From Rheinheimera sp. MM224 (GTDB taxonomy: Bacteria > Pseudomonadota > Gammaproteobacteria > Enterobacterales > Alteromonadaceae), in assembly GCF_947090785.1 (NCBI RefSeq), contig NZ_OX352320.1:1302001-1366000 (forward strand): a DNA stretch of 64,000 nt. The letters run 5' to 3'. Positions 54,939 through 63,330 of this stretch are shown here, in pieces; position 1 is the first letter of the stretch, and each line of letters starts with the position of its first letter. The notes beneath the pieces were generated by a model. It saw only the letters and a program-made list of their open reading frames with translations. It searched no databases and was not told where the DNA came from. The translations under genes and the position numbers were made by a program.

Positions 54939-56054
54939 ATGTTTATCTGGCAACAATCTGACTGGCCTGCTTTTCGTTACGACCAGAACCAACTGAACCC
55001 GCTTTTACGTGAAGTGCATTTTTTGCAGGGGGTGTTGTTGGGTAGAATTGGCGGGCAGGGCGAAACCCAATGCCAGCAGGCAACGCTAGACACCTTGCTG
55101 GCGAATATCCTGAATTCCAGCGCCATTGAAGGGGAGCAGCTGAATCATAGTTCGGTGCGCTCTTCACTGGCTCGTAAGTTAGGTTTGCATGAGGCCGAAC
55201 CTGCTGCCACCAGCGCTAAAACCGATGGGTTGGCGAATATGCTGATGGACGCCATCATGGATGAAAATGCCTTGCAGGATAAGCCATTAACAGAGGCCAG
55301 ACTGTTGCAATGGCATGCCTGGTTATTTCCTCCCGGTGCCAGTTTGTTGCAGTCTGTTGTTGGTGGATGCTGGCGCGGCGAGGAAACTATGCAAGTGGTG
55401 TCAGGCCGTCTGGATAAACCTAAAGTGCATTTTGAAGCGCCGCCCAAAGCCATACTGGATCAAGAGCTTACAGCCTTTATCAGCTGGTTTAATGCTTCGC
55501 GCCAGAACAGTGCTTTAGATCCTTTGCTGCGCGCTGCTATCACGCATCTGTGGTTTATTACTTTGCACCCGTTGGAAGATGGCAATGGCCGCATAGCGCG
55601 TTTGCTTACCGATTTAGCGCTGGCACAAGCCGAAGCTCGGTCGATCCGTTTTTATGCGATGTCGGTTGCCATACTGCAGCGCCGCCGCAGTTACTACGAC
55701 ATTCTGGAGCAAACTCAGCGTGGTGATCTGGATATAATGCCTTGGCTGTTGTGGTTTTTTGATGCACTCAAATCGGCGATAGAGCAGGTATTGCAGGATA
55801 TAGAACAAAATTTGGCGAAAACCAGATTCTGGCAACATGCTGACCATAGCCGTTTAAACAAAGAGCAAATCAAAGTGCTGAACCGATTGCTGGACGGCGA
55901 CTTTGCCGATGGCATCAGCGGTAGCCAATACGAAAAAGTCACCAAAGTAAGCCGCGCCACAGCCACCCGTCACCTGGTGCAACTGGTAGAGCAGGGCTGC
56001 CTGGTGCGCACAGAAGCGGGTGGGCGCAGTACCAGATATAAAATTGCAGGTTGA
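54939..56054 (+). CDS. Fic family protein (DUF4172-Fic-wHTH)
   Basis: A 371-residue protein. An N-terminal DUF4172-like region starts FIWQQSDWPAFRYD. The class II inhibitory helix NSSAIEGE (59-66, with Glu64) comes next, then the Fic core with HPLEDGNGRIAR (His210), complete for AMP transfer to a target hydroxyl. A C-terminal winged helix (VTKVSRATATRHLVQLVEQGCL) may bind DNA. The start at 54939 has GGAG 8 nt upstream. The target protein is unknown; auto-inhibition by the SxxxEG motif is expected. It is monocistronic. Confidence 0.88.
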   Translation: MFIWQQSDWPAFRYDQNQLNPLLREVHFLQGVLLGRIGGQGETQCQQATLDTLLANILNSSAIEGEQLNHSSVRSSLARKLGLHEAEPAATSAKTDGLANMLMDAIMDENALQDKPLTEARLLQWHAWLFPPGASLLQSVVGGCWRGEETMQVVSGRLDKPKVHFEAPPKAILDQELTAFISWFNASRQNSALDPLLRAAITHLWFITLHPLEDGNGRIARLLTDLALAQAEARSIRFYAMSVAILQRRRSYYDILEQTQRGDLDIMPWLLWFFDALKSAIEQVLQDIEQNLAKTRFWQHADHSRLNKEQIKVLNRLLDGDFADGISGSQYEKVTKVSRATATRHLVQLVEQGCLVRTEAGGRSTRYKIAG

Positions 56055-56197
56055 GGTTGTGAAAGTCGGTCAGCCTGAGACTGAGGTCGACAAGAATGCA
56101 CTCTGAGCTGGATGCTCAGAGTAAAAGTCATACCCCATTACTAGCGCAAAGCAAGGGCAACCAAAAGTCCCCCTGCAATGCCGTATTCAACCAATTA

Positions 56198-57238
56198 CTA
56201 CCTTGCCGCCAGCTCCCTACGCACTATCTCCGCACCTGCAGTTAACGCATTCAGTTTGCCTCGTGCAATATGGCGCGGTAACGGGGCCATGCCGCAGTTG
56301 GTGCATGGGTAGAGGTGGTGGGCGTCGACAAATTGCAGAGCCTGACGCAAAGTCGCTGCTACTTCTTCTGGTGTTTCAATGTTGTGGCTGGCGACATCAA
56401 TAGCACCGACCATCACTTTTTTACCGCGAATCAGTTCCAACAGCTCCATTGGAACGCGGGAGTTGTGGCATTCCAACGAGATGATATCGATGCTGGATTG
56501 TTGCAGCTTAGGAAACACAGCTTCGTATTGGCGCCACTCAGTGCCCAGCGTTTGTTTCCAGTCGGTATTGGCTTTAATGCCGTAGCCGTAACAAATATGC
56601 ACTGCGGTTTCGCATTGCAGTTGTTTCAGGCCGTCAGCGGCTTGTTCCAAAGCGGCAATACCCCAGTCGTTTACTTCGTCAAAAAACACATTAAAGGCTG
56701 GCTCATCGAACTGGATAATATCCACACCGGCTTCAACCAGTTCTTTGGCTTCCTGATTCAGAATTTTGGCAAACTCAAAGGCCAGTTTTTCGCGGCTTTT
56801 GTAATGCGCGTCGTACAGCGTATCAATCATGGTCATAGGGCCTGGCAGCGCCCATTTAATAGGTTGGTTGGTTTGCTGGCGTAAAAATTTGGCATCTTCG
56901 ACAAAAACTGGTTTTTGTCGGCTTACTGGACCTGTCACTGTAGGTACGCTGGCATCGTAACGGTTGCGGATGCGGACTGTTTCGCGTTTTGCAAAATCAA
57001 CGCCGTCCAGATGCTCGATAAAGGTGGTGACAAAGTGTTGGCGCGATTGTTCGCCGTCACTGACGATATCAATGCCAGCTTGCTGTTGTTCGTGTAACGA
57101 CAAACGCAAAGCGTCCTGTTTGCCATCTGTTAATTCCTGATCCTGCAATTTCCAAGGCGACCATAAGGTTTCAGGTTGGGCCAGCCATGAAGGTTTAGGT
57201 AAGCTGCCGGCCGTTGACGTTGGAAGTAATTTTTTCAT
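56198..57238 (-). CDS. mesD: MetE-core-like methionine synthase MesD
   Basis: A 346-residue protein equal to the C-terminal catalytic half of cobalamin-independent methionine synthase. The zinc ligands are visible: AVHICYGYG (His and Cys), ISLECHNSR (Glu) and PCTNCGMAPLPR (Cys). The N-terminal folate half of MetE is absent. The upstream partner is a DUF1852 protein, the pair described as MesD and MesX. MesD makes methionine from homocysteine without methyl-folate and needs MesX and oxygen; the methyl donor is not settled as far as I know. mesX lies 41 bp upstream in the same operon. Confidence 0.87.
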   Translation of the reverse strand: MKKLLPTSTAGSLPKPSWLAQPETLWSPWKLQDQELTDGKQDALRLSLHEQQQAGIDIVSDGEQSRQHFVTTFIEHLDGVDFAKRETVRIRNRYDASVPTVTGPVSRQKPVFVEDAKFLRQQTNQPIKWALPGPMTMIDTLYDAHYKSREKLAFEFAKILNQEAKELVEAGVDIIQFDEPAFNVFFDEVNDWGIAALEQAADGLKQLQCETAVHICYGYGIKANTDWKQTLGTEWRQYEAVFPKLQQSSIDIISLECHNSRVPMELLELIRGKKVMVGAIDVASHNIETPEEVAATLRQALQFVDAHHLYPCTNCGMAPLPRHIARGKLNALTAGAEIVRRELAAR

Positions 57239-57279
57239 AAATAGGTCGCTCTTTGGTTAAATTAAATGCTGTGCCGGGC

Positions 57280-58263
57280 TTACTGTTGTTGCGGTGAGCG
57301 TTGTTCAAGCACACGGCTTAACAGAGCATGGTGCGGCTTGATAAAGTGCTCGTGCGCAAACTTGCCTTGTTCTACCGCTAATCGGCTGCGCTCTTCTCTG
57401 TCGTAGACAATGTCTGTCAGGGCGTGATCGCGGTTTTTTAAGTTGGGTTGATAACGCTCTCCGGCCGCGGCATGAGCATTGTAAATTTCAGGCCGGTAAA
57501 TGCGTTGAAAGGTTTCCATGGTGCTGATGGTGCTTGCCAGCTCCAGATTGCTGTAGTCGTTCAGCAAGTCGCCAAAGAAGTAAAAAGCCAAAGGTGCGGC
57601 GCTGCCTGCAGGCATAAAGTAGCGAACCTCTAAGCCCATCTTTTTGAAGTACTGCTCGGTTAAAGAGCTTTCATTTGGCTGGTATTCAACCCCTAACACA
57701 GGATGCTGGTTGCTTGTGCGCTGATAGGTTTTGTTGTCTGACACACTCAGGCAAATCACAGGAGGCTTGGTAAAGTGTTGCTGGTAAGCTTCTGAATTGA
57801 CAAAAAATTGGAAGAGTTTGCCATGCAGATCGCCAAACTGATCCGGAATGCTGAAGGTGGGCTGGTTTTTGTTATGTTCCGGCAGCACCAGGCTGAAATC
57901 ATAATCCCGCACATAAGAGGAAAAGTTATTGCCAACAATACCTTCGATACGTTGGTTAGTTTTGCTGTCGATAATAGTGGTTTTTAAAACTTCAATGGCC
58001 GGGAAGTTATGGCTAGTGCTCTCTATCTGGATGTCGACAGAAATAATATCCAGCTGCACCGAATAACGATCTGAGTTTGGGTTATCCCAAAACACCAGGC
58101 TATTAAAACGGTTGTTGATCATGGCTAAGGTGTTGCGCAGGTTCTGCTGACGGCGCTCACCGCGAGCTAAATTGGCAAAGTTGGTGGTGATACGGGTATT
58201 GTCTGCCGGCTGATAATTTTCATCAAAACCAATACTTTTAATGCTAAATCTGAAGTTGTTCAT
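57280..58263 (-). CDS. mesX: DUF1852 protein MesX, partner of MesD
   Basis: A 327-residue DUF1852 protein starting MNNFRFSIKSIGFDENYQ. It has no signal peptide, and shows conserved-looking blocks such as RGERRQQNLRNTLAMINNRFNS (first part) and LEVRYFMPAGSAAPLAFYF. DUF1852 genes travel with MetE-core genes, and genetic work in other bacteria named it MesX, required for MesD activity. I start at the ATG at 58263; the extension to 58299 is less likely. MetJ-like boxes lie upstream. Confidence 0.86.
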   Translation of the reverse strand: MNNFRFSIKSIGFDENYQPADNTRITTNFANLARGERRQQNLRNTLAMINNRFNSLVFWDNPNSDRYSVQLDIISVDIQIESTSHNFPAIEVLKTTIIDSKTNQRIEGIVGNNFSSYVRDYDFSLVLPEHNKNQPTFSIPDQFGDLHGKLFQFFVNSEAYQQHFTKPPVICLSVSDNKTYQRTSNQHPVLGVEYQPNESSLTEQYFKKMGLEVRYFMPAGSAAPLAFYFFGDLLNDYSNLELASTISTMETFQRIYRPEIYNAHAAAGERYQPNLKNRDHALTDIVYDREERSRLAVEQGKFAHEHFIKPHHALLSRVLEQRSPQQQ

Positions 58264-58309
58264 CCTATCTGCTCTCTTATTCGCTACTGTGCGGCTCAAA
58301 CATCCACCA

Positions 58310-58339
58310 AGAAGTCTGGACGTCTAAATCTATATGTCT
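58310..58339 (-). promoter_or_regulatory. MetJ-box-like repeats upstream of mesX-mesD
   Basis: On the minus strand AGACGTCC and AGACTTCT stand head to tail (58310-58325), and AGACATAT lies 6 bp upstream (58332-58339). The MetJ consensus is tandem AGACGTCT, so this is a good candidate operator for methionine repression about 50 bp before the mesX start. Confidence 0.55.
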
Positions 58340-58651
58340 TTTATACGCGGATGGTTGGATGAAGAAAAGTGGTTTTATTTCATCTGCTGTATGAAGGATC
58401 TTCATGTTGAGAGGGGGGCCTGTTTCAATGGGTTGGTATTACAGGTTTTGCCCTGGTAGAGGGGGCAGGCAATACCTGGATGGAAATAGGTTTGTCTGTG
58501 AGGTTTGACTGGTGACGCTTTTGCTGTGCAGATGCCTGGCTAATTGAACTGAAGTTTGCCAGTAAAGTTGATAACCTTAGTTTTAGTTGATAGTTTGGTA
58601 TCTGGTTACTTTCATTTCAATCTTATAGTTTGATGATAAATATGGATATTT
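58340..58651. other. Intergenic region between mesX and a small exported protein gene
   Basis: About 310 bp without a gene. The left part should hold the mesX promoter on the minus strand. The right part (58560-58640) is AT-rich and may promote the plus-strand gene. Nothing else was seen. Confidence 0.35.
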
Positions 58652-59137
58652 ATGAAAATTAGTACTTTTATCTTTCTTTTGTCATTCACCCCCTTTGTTG
58701 CATTAGCGCAAATGCTGCAGGTCGAGCAACAAACTATCGAACGTTATCTACCCGGAACCTGGGTATGTGACTTCACTACAGATATAGACGGTACTAGCGC
58801 ATCGGGTCGAAGTGAGGATACCTATATTAGTAACGGGAGGTTCAATTCGGTTGCGGAATTTAAGTTTCAACTTTCAGGTGAGAAGGCAACTACTACATAT
58901 TTAGCTACTGGGGCTGGCACCTGGGCGCTGGATGGAAACCAGTTTACAACCACCGCAACTTTCACAATGCATCAACAAAGCAGCAATTCCGCACAACAAA
59001 GGCCGGAGGATGCTGCTCCCCTGGAGTTACCTGAGATTATCGATGTCGTCGAAATCGTGGAAATTAACGAGTCGAAATTTATTATGAAAAACCAACCTGA
59101 CGGTTCATTGACTGAGTGTTCCAGGAAAATTGAGTAG
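58652..59137 (+). CDS. Exported hypothetical protein
   Basis: A 161-residue protein with a signal peptide (KISTFIFLLSFTPFVALAQ). The mature part begins with LPGTWVCDFTTDIDGTSASG and continues in beta-strand-like segments (AEFKFQLSGEKATTTYLATG, GTWALDGNQFTTTATFTM). The WxC pattern and alternation recall small lipocalin-like or beta-barrel ligand binders, but I cannot assign a family. Two Cys (in WVC and TECS) could form a disulfide. It lies 39 bp before a lipoprotein gene, possibly an operon. Confidence 0.7.
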   Translation: MKISTFIFLLSFTPFVALAQMLQVEQQTIERYLPGTWVCDFTTDIDGTSASGRSEDTYISNGRFNSVAEFKFQLSGEKATTTYLATGAGTWALDGNQFTTTATFTMHQQSSNSAQQRPEDAAPLELPEIIDVVEIVEINESKFIMKNQPDGSLTECSRKIE

Positions 59138-59176
59138 ACATGATCACAACAGAGTTTTACGGAGTTTGAATTATTT

Positions 59177-59623
59177 ATGCTTAATAGATGTTTGAATCGA
59201 TGGGGCTATTGGTTTCCTGTATTTTTGCTGCTTCAAGGCTGTGCTGGCAGCGGATCTCTGGTCAATGAAGTGAGTTATGTCAGATTTCATGACAGTATTT
59301 TCCAGCTAAAAGCTGTCAATAAAGATGGAAAACTCATACCTCAAGAGTGGAATAAAGAAGCAACCCGCTTATGCCCATCTGGATATCAGGAGTTTGACGT
59401 TTTTGCATCGGAAGTTCAGGGCGGTGATAGCTCTTCTTCGGGTACGGCGGCTGTCACTGGCGGCGTTTTAGGTGGTTTAACCGGCGGATTACTTGGCGCT
59501 GGAATAGAAGCTTTGAATACAGACCATGGTGTCATGGTGATTGGGTACATAGTTTGTAACGACAGTGGTTTTACTACAGAACATGCTGAGGACATTGTGT
59601 GGGGCAGGGCTGTTGCAAAGTAA
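59177..59623 (+). CDS. Hypothetical lipoprotein with glycine-zipper segment
   Basis: A 148-residue lipoprotein with lipobox LLQGC (Cys at about residue 22). The middle has LCPSGYQEFDVFASEVQGGDSSSSGTA-type sequence leading into GGVLGGLTGGLLGAGIEAL, a glycine-zipper-like hydrophobic segment typical of small outer membrane lipoproteins. The end is VCNDSGFTTEHAEDIVWGR. Function unknown. GGAG lies 13 nt before the ATG. Confidence 0.7.
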   Translation: MLNRCLNRWGYWFPVFLLLQGCAGSGSLVNEVSYVRFHDSIFQLKAVNKDGKLIPQEWNKEATRLCPSGYQEFDVFASEVQGGDSSSSGTAAVTGGVLGGLTGGLLGAGIEALNTDHGVMVIGYIVCNDSGFTTEHAEDIVWGRAVAK

Positions 59624-59996
59624 GCTGAAGCGCAAGGTTTCCCGGGTAAGTTACTGGTTCGCCGTCAGCAAAGCTGATAGTTCAGGGGCGTATGACTGTA
59701 TGAAACTTATTAAGACTGCAGGGACAGAGTGACCACAGTAGTTTTAAAACAAACTGGCCGTTACTTCGAAGTCTATGCGCAACTGACTTCGCAGATTTTG
59801 GCTATCCGCCCCTGTTTGTATGCCGATGCAACAATGCCAATACATCAACAGCGAACGCTTCAGGCGAAGTAACGCAATTAACTTAGCATCGAATTGAAGT
59901 TTGACTGTCATTTTTTAGAAATTTTAGCTAAAAAAGTTACAGTCCAGCTTTAAATAGCCGCCGCTGCATTTAGTTGTTAAGAAAAGGAATTCATTG
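59624..59996. other. Intergenic region, no gene seen
   Basis: 373 bp. Several short open frames without ribosome sites or protein-like content. An AT-rich segment at 59900-59945 probably carries the promoter of the HAD-family gene. AAGGA precedes that start. Confidence 0.35.
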
Positions 59997-60833
59997 ATGT
60001 CAGACCAAAGCACAGTGCCAAAACAGCCCCATGAATGGACAGAATACGAACTTATGGCGTTGGCCGACATGCCTACAGGTTTGAATAACTGGGAGGCAGA
60101 TAAATTTTGGACTTTTATTTCTGAACTGGCCACAAAGTATGAAGCGCAAGACGTTTTGAAAAAGCAGCAGGAGCGGGAGTATTTATTGGCCTTTGCGGCA
60201 GAAAACCCGGGCTATGTGCCAAATAACCCCGAACTGGTATTTACCGATCTGGCTTTGTTCGACTTTGATGGCACAGTTACAAGCTGCGACACCTTTACGC
60301 CTTTTATTAAACAGGTGATATCGCCAGCACTGCTGTTTTGGGGGCGATTGGTATTGCTACCTGTTATCGCTGCCTATCGTATTGGCATGGTGTCTTCCTC
60401 CCGAATGCGCAGGTTGCTGGTCAAATTGGCCCTGACCGGACGTTCAAAAATGGAACTGGAGCGGCTGGGGCTGAGTTATGCAACGAAGTTTCTGCCTACA
60501 GTGATCCGGCCTTTAGCGATGAAAAAGTTGCAATGGCATTTGGCCGCAGGCGACAGAGTGGTGCTGGTTTCTGCATCCTTGGATCTTTATCTCAAACCCT
60601 GGTGCGACCACATGGGTATTGAGTTGTTGTCCGCCAGCCTTGAGGCCGAAGGAGACAGGCTAACAGGCTATTACAACGGGCCTGATTGTTGTGGTGCTGA
60701 AAAAGCCAGTAGGGTGAAAGCTTTGCTGAAACTAAGCCACTTCGACCGAATTTATGCCTACGGTGATACCAAAGAAGATCATGAACTACTGGCGTTAGCC
60801 GATGAAAAATACTATCAGTGGAAAAGGATGTAG
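59997..60833 (+). CDS. HAD-IB family phosphatase with an N-terminal extension
   Basis: A 278-residue protein. From about residue 80 it is a HAD-IB hydrolase: ALFDFDGTVTSCDTFTPFI (nucleophile DxD), VVLVSASLDLYLKPW (motif II Ser), a Lys in the EKASRVKAL region, and YAYGDTKEDHELLALAD (acidic motif). A hydrophobic cap (LLFWGRLVLLPVIAAYRIGMV) follows the first motif. Such enzymes are phosphoserine-phosphatase-like or act on lipid phosphates. The first 75 residues (EWTEYELMALADMPTGLNNWE) are an extra helical part I do not recognise. ATG at 59997 with AAGGA. Confidence 0.82.
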   Translation: MSDQSTVPKQPHEWTEYELMALADMPTGLNNWEADKFWTFISELATKYEAQDVLKKQQEREYLLAFAAENPGYVPNNPELVFTDLALFDFDGTVTSCDTFTPFIKQVISPALLFWGRLVLLPVIAAYRIGMVSSSRMRRLLVKLALTGRSKMELERLGLSYATKFLPTVIRPLAMKKLQWHLAAGDRVVLVSASLDLYLKPWCDHMGIELLSASLEAEGDRLTGYYNGPDCCGAEKASRVKALLKLSHFDRIYAYGDTKEDHELLALADEKYYQWKRM

Positions 60834-61144
60834 CGGCGGAAAACAACAGGTTGAGCAGACAATCTGGCAGTATGGTTTGCCACGATGTTTAAGTAGAGGC
60901 GGCTTATTTCTGATTTTTGCATATTTTTTTGTACTGCACTGGTTCAATCCCCCAGAAACTCCGTAGATAAAAGCTACTTGGTGTATCCCAGAGTTTTTTG
61001 TTCTGTTTTTAGAACTATGTACGGCTCGCCAAAGCTGCTGCCAAACAGATCATTCAATCAAATCGTTGGGTTAGATTTGAATTTTGAACAGAAGCCTGGG
61101 TATGTATTTTTTGAAAACAATGAAGCAAAGGTATTTTGGGCAAG
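60834..61144. other. Intergenic region before the capsule-like gene
   Basis: 311 bp. A frame opening at 60978 reads VYPRVFCSVF... and looks protein-like for about 55 codons before it overlaps the next gene in another frame. I do not call it. It could be a remnant of another gene or a missed upstream start. Confidence 0.3.
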
Positions 61145-62137
61145 ATGGTTCAATCTAACGCAATTTATAACGAAGAAAGTACGGTGTCGGCGAGCATTTC
61201 TCCATGCAATAGTGCTTTTTATCAGACCCAGCCAGAACAACCTTATGTGGTTATCTTTACTCTTAATCCGGTGGAGCAAGTGCCCATTTGGCTATCGGGT
61301 CTTGCAGACTGGTTTAAAAAATACGGTATCAGTCTGGTGTATCGCCATCCCTTGCAGGCACTGCCTGTTGAGTTTTTTCAGCAGAGTCTTGGTACTCTGT
61401 TGTGGAGTGGCTCTGTGCCGGTATTTGAGCCGTTAAAACAGTTTTTACGTAGCAATGATCTTAAGTTCAGCTTTATCGAATGTGGCTTTTTTCCTCAAAC
61501 CCAGCACATCTACTTCGACAGGCAAGGTATCAACGTCGATTCTAGCCTTGCGGCAAATGATCTGGATTGGTTGCCGCAAGACGTTACTCCGATTTTGCAG
61601 CACAAACGCGATGTATTTTTTCAGGATGTCCCCACGTATTCTGAGCAACAAGACTATATTTTTGTACCTTTGCAACTGGCACAGGATTCAAACATTCAGT
61701 TGAATTCACGATTTGTGAATGGCATGCAAGAGTTCATCGACTACATAGAATCACTGTATCCGGATGACACTTTAGTCTTCAAACGACACCCTCGTGATAA
61801 CACCAGCTATCAGATTAGTTCGAAGCGAAGTTACTGGTCTACAGACTGTTCGCGCGCTTTGATCAAAGGTGCGAAAAAGGTGCACGGGATCAACTCCACC
61901 GTGTTGTTTGAGGCTGAGCTCTATGGCGCTGAAACCATCATAGAAGGGGATTGTTTGTTAACCCGGCATGCCGATAGAAAAAGTGAATTACTCAGTGCGC
62001 TGATGTTGTGGCAATTCGATGTACGGCAGCAGGATTTCTCATTGGAAAAAATTGTGCAGCGTACTTATCTGACCTTGGATCATTATCTTGCACAGCAGCT
62101 GGAAGCCAAAAGCGTTTCGGGATCAGAAGACAGATAA
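61145..62137 (+). CDS. Capsule polysaccharide synthesis-like protein (KpsC/KpsS-like)
   Basis: A 330-residue cytoplasmic protein. The part from about 180 reads YIFVPLQLAQDSNIQLNSRF, later DTLVFKRHPRDN, and then KVHGINSTVLFEAELYGAETI. This order (VPLQ..DSNI, FKxHP, NSTVxxEA) is that of capsule polysaccharide biosynthesis/export proteins of the KpsC/KpsS group, which transfer Kdo to build a lipid-linked primer. The N-terminal half is not obviously similar. The ribosome site is weak and the start uncertain. No other capsule genes are near, so it is an orphan. Confidence 0.65.
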   Translation: MVQSNAIYNEESTVSASISPCNSAFYQTQPEQPYVVIFTLNPVEQVPIWLSGLADWFKKYGISLVYRHPLQALPVEFFQQSLGTLLWSGSVPVFEPLKQFLRSNDLKFSFIECGFFPQTQHIYFDRQGINVDSSLAANDLDWLPQDVTPILQHKRDVFFQDVPTYSEQQDYIFVPLQLAQDSNIQLNSRFVNGMQEFIDYIESLYPDDTLVFKRHPRDNTSYQISSKRSYWSTDCSRALIKGAKKVHGINSTVLFEAELYGAETIIEGDCLLTRHADRKSELLSALMLWQFDVRQQDFSLEKIVQRTYLTLDHYLAQQLEAKSVSGSEDR

Positions 62138-62179
62138 AGCTGTGACCTGAGTGGATCTGGCCACAGCTTGGATCAGTGA

Positions 62180-63040
62180 TTAGTCGTCAATTTTTGACAA
62201 TAAATCAGGGTTGGTGACCAGGTTACGTACAGCATGTGCTTCCGATTCGTTAAATGGGTTGGCTTTACACCATTGGCCCATAGTCGCGATATTTACCTTG
62301 GCTACTTTAGGACGAACGCCCCAGCTGACCTGAAAAGGTGAAGCCACTTCATTGTAATCCGGGCCTGTGGTTGAACCTGCATATTCAACCGGTTCGCCTG
62401 TATTGTCCGGAATGCTCGTGGCCTGATTGTAGCCATCGTCCATGGTTACAGCCGCCAGTTTATTGAAGTCCAGCGCTTTAGGGTCGTTTACCAGCACAAA
62501 CACCTGAGCCTCTACCCGCAATTCCGGGTTTTTAATAGCTTCGGTCATACAGGCGCCCAAGCTTACACCTGGTACTGCCATGGCGCTGGTATGCACATAA
62601 TGCACTTCTACCGTGTCACCCGAATGCAGGCTGCCATGCTTGCCTGCACAGATTGGTTCACTGACAGGCTTTAGTTCAGCAGCGCTGAGTGTGCCGCTAT
62701 ATTTATAGCCAGTGCCCATGCCTTTACCATCGCCGTTACCAGCGTAAGTGGTGAACTCACCGCCTTTGTGTTCGGCATTAAGATGCATATGAATATTGCA
62801 TAAGTTCATATGTTCGTACGATGGCGCCAGAGCAAATAAACGCATATCACTACCGGTTTTTACACTAATATCCCGCGGTGATTGCGGACCATAGCCTTTG
62901 CCTTTTGTGGCAGCGTCTAGTTTGGCATTCTGCTGGGCAATCACTTCATCGCTGACAGCATGATGTGACTCTTCAGCAGCCTGAAGATCACTACAGACAA
63001 CAGCGGAAAATAACAGACAAGAAAAAAAAGATAGTTTCAT
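62180..63040 (-). CDS. Delta-class carbonic anhydrase, exported
   Basis: A 286-residue periplasmic protein with a signal peptide (KLSFFSCLLFSAVVCSDLQA). NLCNIHMHLNAEHKGGEF (His-x-His and a following Glu-His) and DTVEVHYVHTSA give a three-His zinc site in the layout of delta/CDCA carbonic anhydrases known from diatoms and some marine bacteria. Other marks are a Gly/Lys-rich loop (GNGDGKGMGTGYKY) and several Cys (CNIH, ICAG, ACMT, WCKA) that may form disulfides. It would hydrate CO2 in the periplasm. AAGGA lies 6 nt before the ATG. It is divergent from an XRE-cupin regulator. Confidence 0.75.
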   Translation of the reverse strand: MKLSFFSCLLFSAVVCSDLQAAEESHHAVSDEVIAQQNAKLDAATKGKGYGPQSPRDISVKTGSDMRLFALAPSYEHMNLCNIHMHLNAEHKGGEFTTYAGNGDGKGMGTGYKYSGTLSAAELKPVSEPICAGKHGSLHSGDTVEVHYVHTSAMAVPGVSLGACMTEAIKNPELRVEAQVFVLVNDPKALDFNKLAAVTMDDGYNQATSIPDNTGEPVEYAGSTTGPDYNEVASPFQVSWGVRPKVAKVNIATMGQWCKANPFNESEAHAVRNLVTNPDLLSKIDD

Positions 63041-63299
63041 AACATGTCCTTGGTAAGTGGGTCTGCCGGGCCAAATGCGTCACTACATATCAGGGTAATA
63101 TGAGTGCTTTGCCAAGCCGATACACTGTAGACGAAGCATGCCGTTTTGCTACTTTTTTTGGCTGAATTTGTCGATGATTGGACGCATCTTTTTTCGGGTA
63201 AAAATTTGGGCTCAGGCACTGGGTCTGACTTCAGGTGATAACCCGAATCAACCAAACCCATTGACAAGGCATTGACAAGAGCGTGTTCATTATATAGAA

Positions 63300-63317
63300 C
63301 GTTCTTTATAAAGAACG
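63300..63317. promoter_or_regulatory. 18-bp perfect palindrome upstream of the XRE-cupin gene
   Basis: CGTTCTTTATAAAGAACG, a perfect palindrome ending 13 bp before the regulator start. It is preceded by agaacgttc, so the half-site GAACG/CGTTC occurs three times. It is most likely the autoregulatory operator. Confidence 0.65.
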
Positions 63318-63330
63318 ATTTGGAACTGTG

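Noticed and set aside
60978..61436. 152-residue reading frame overlapping the capsule-like gene
   Set aside because: Its first third looks faintly protein-like, but it lacks a ribosome site and the rest overlaps a better gene in another frame.
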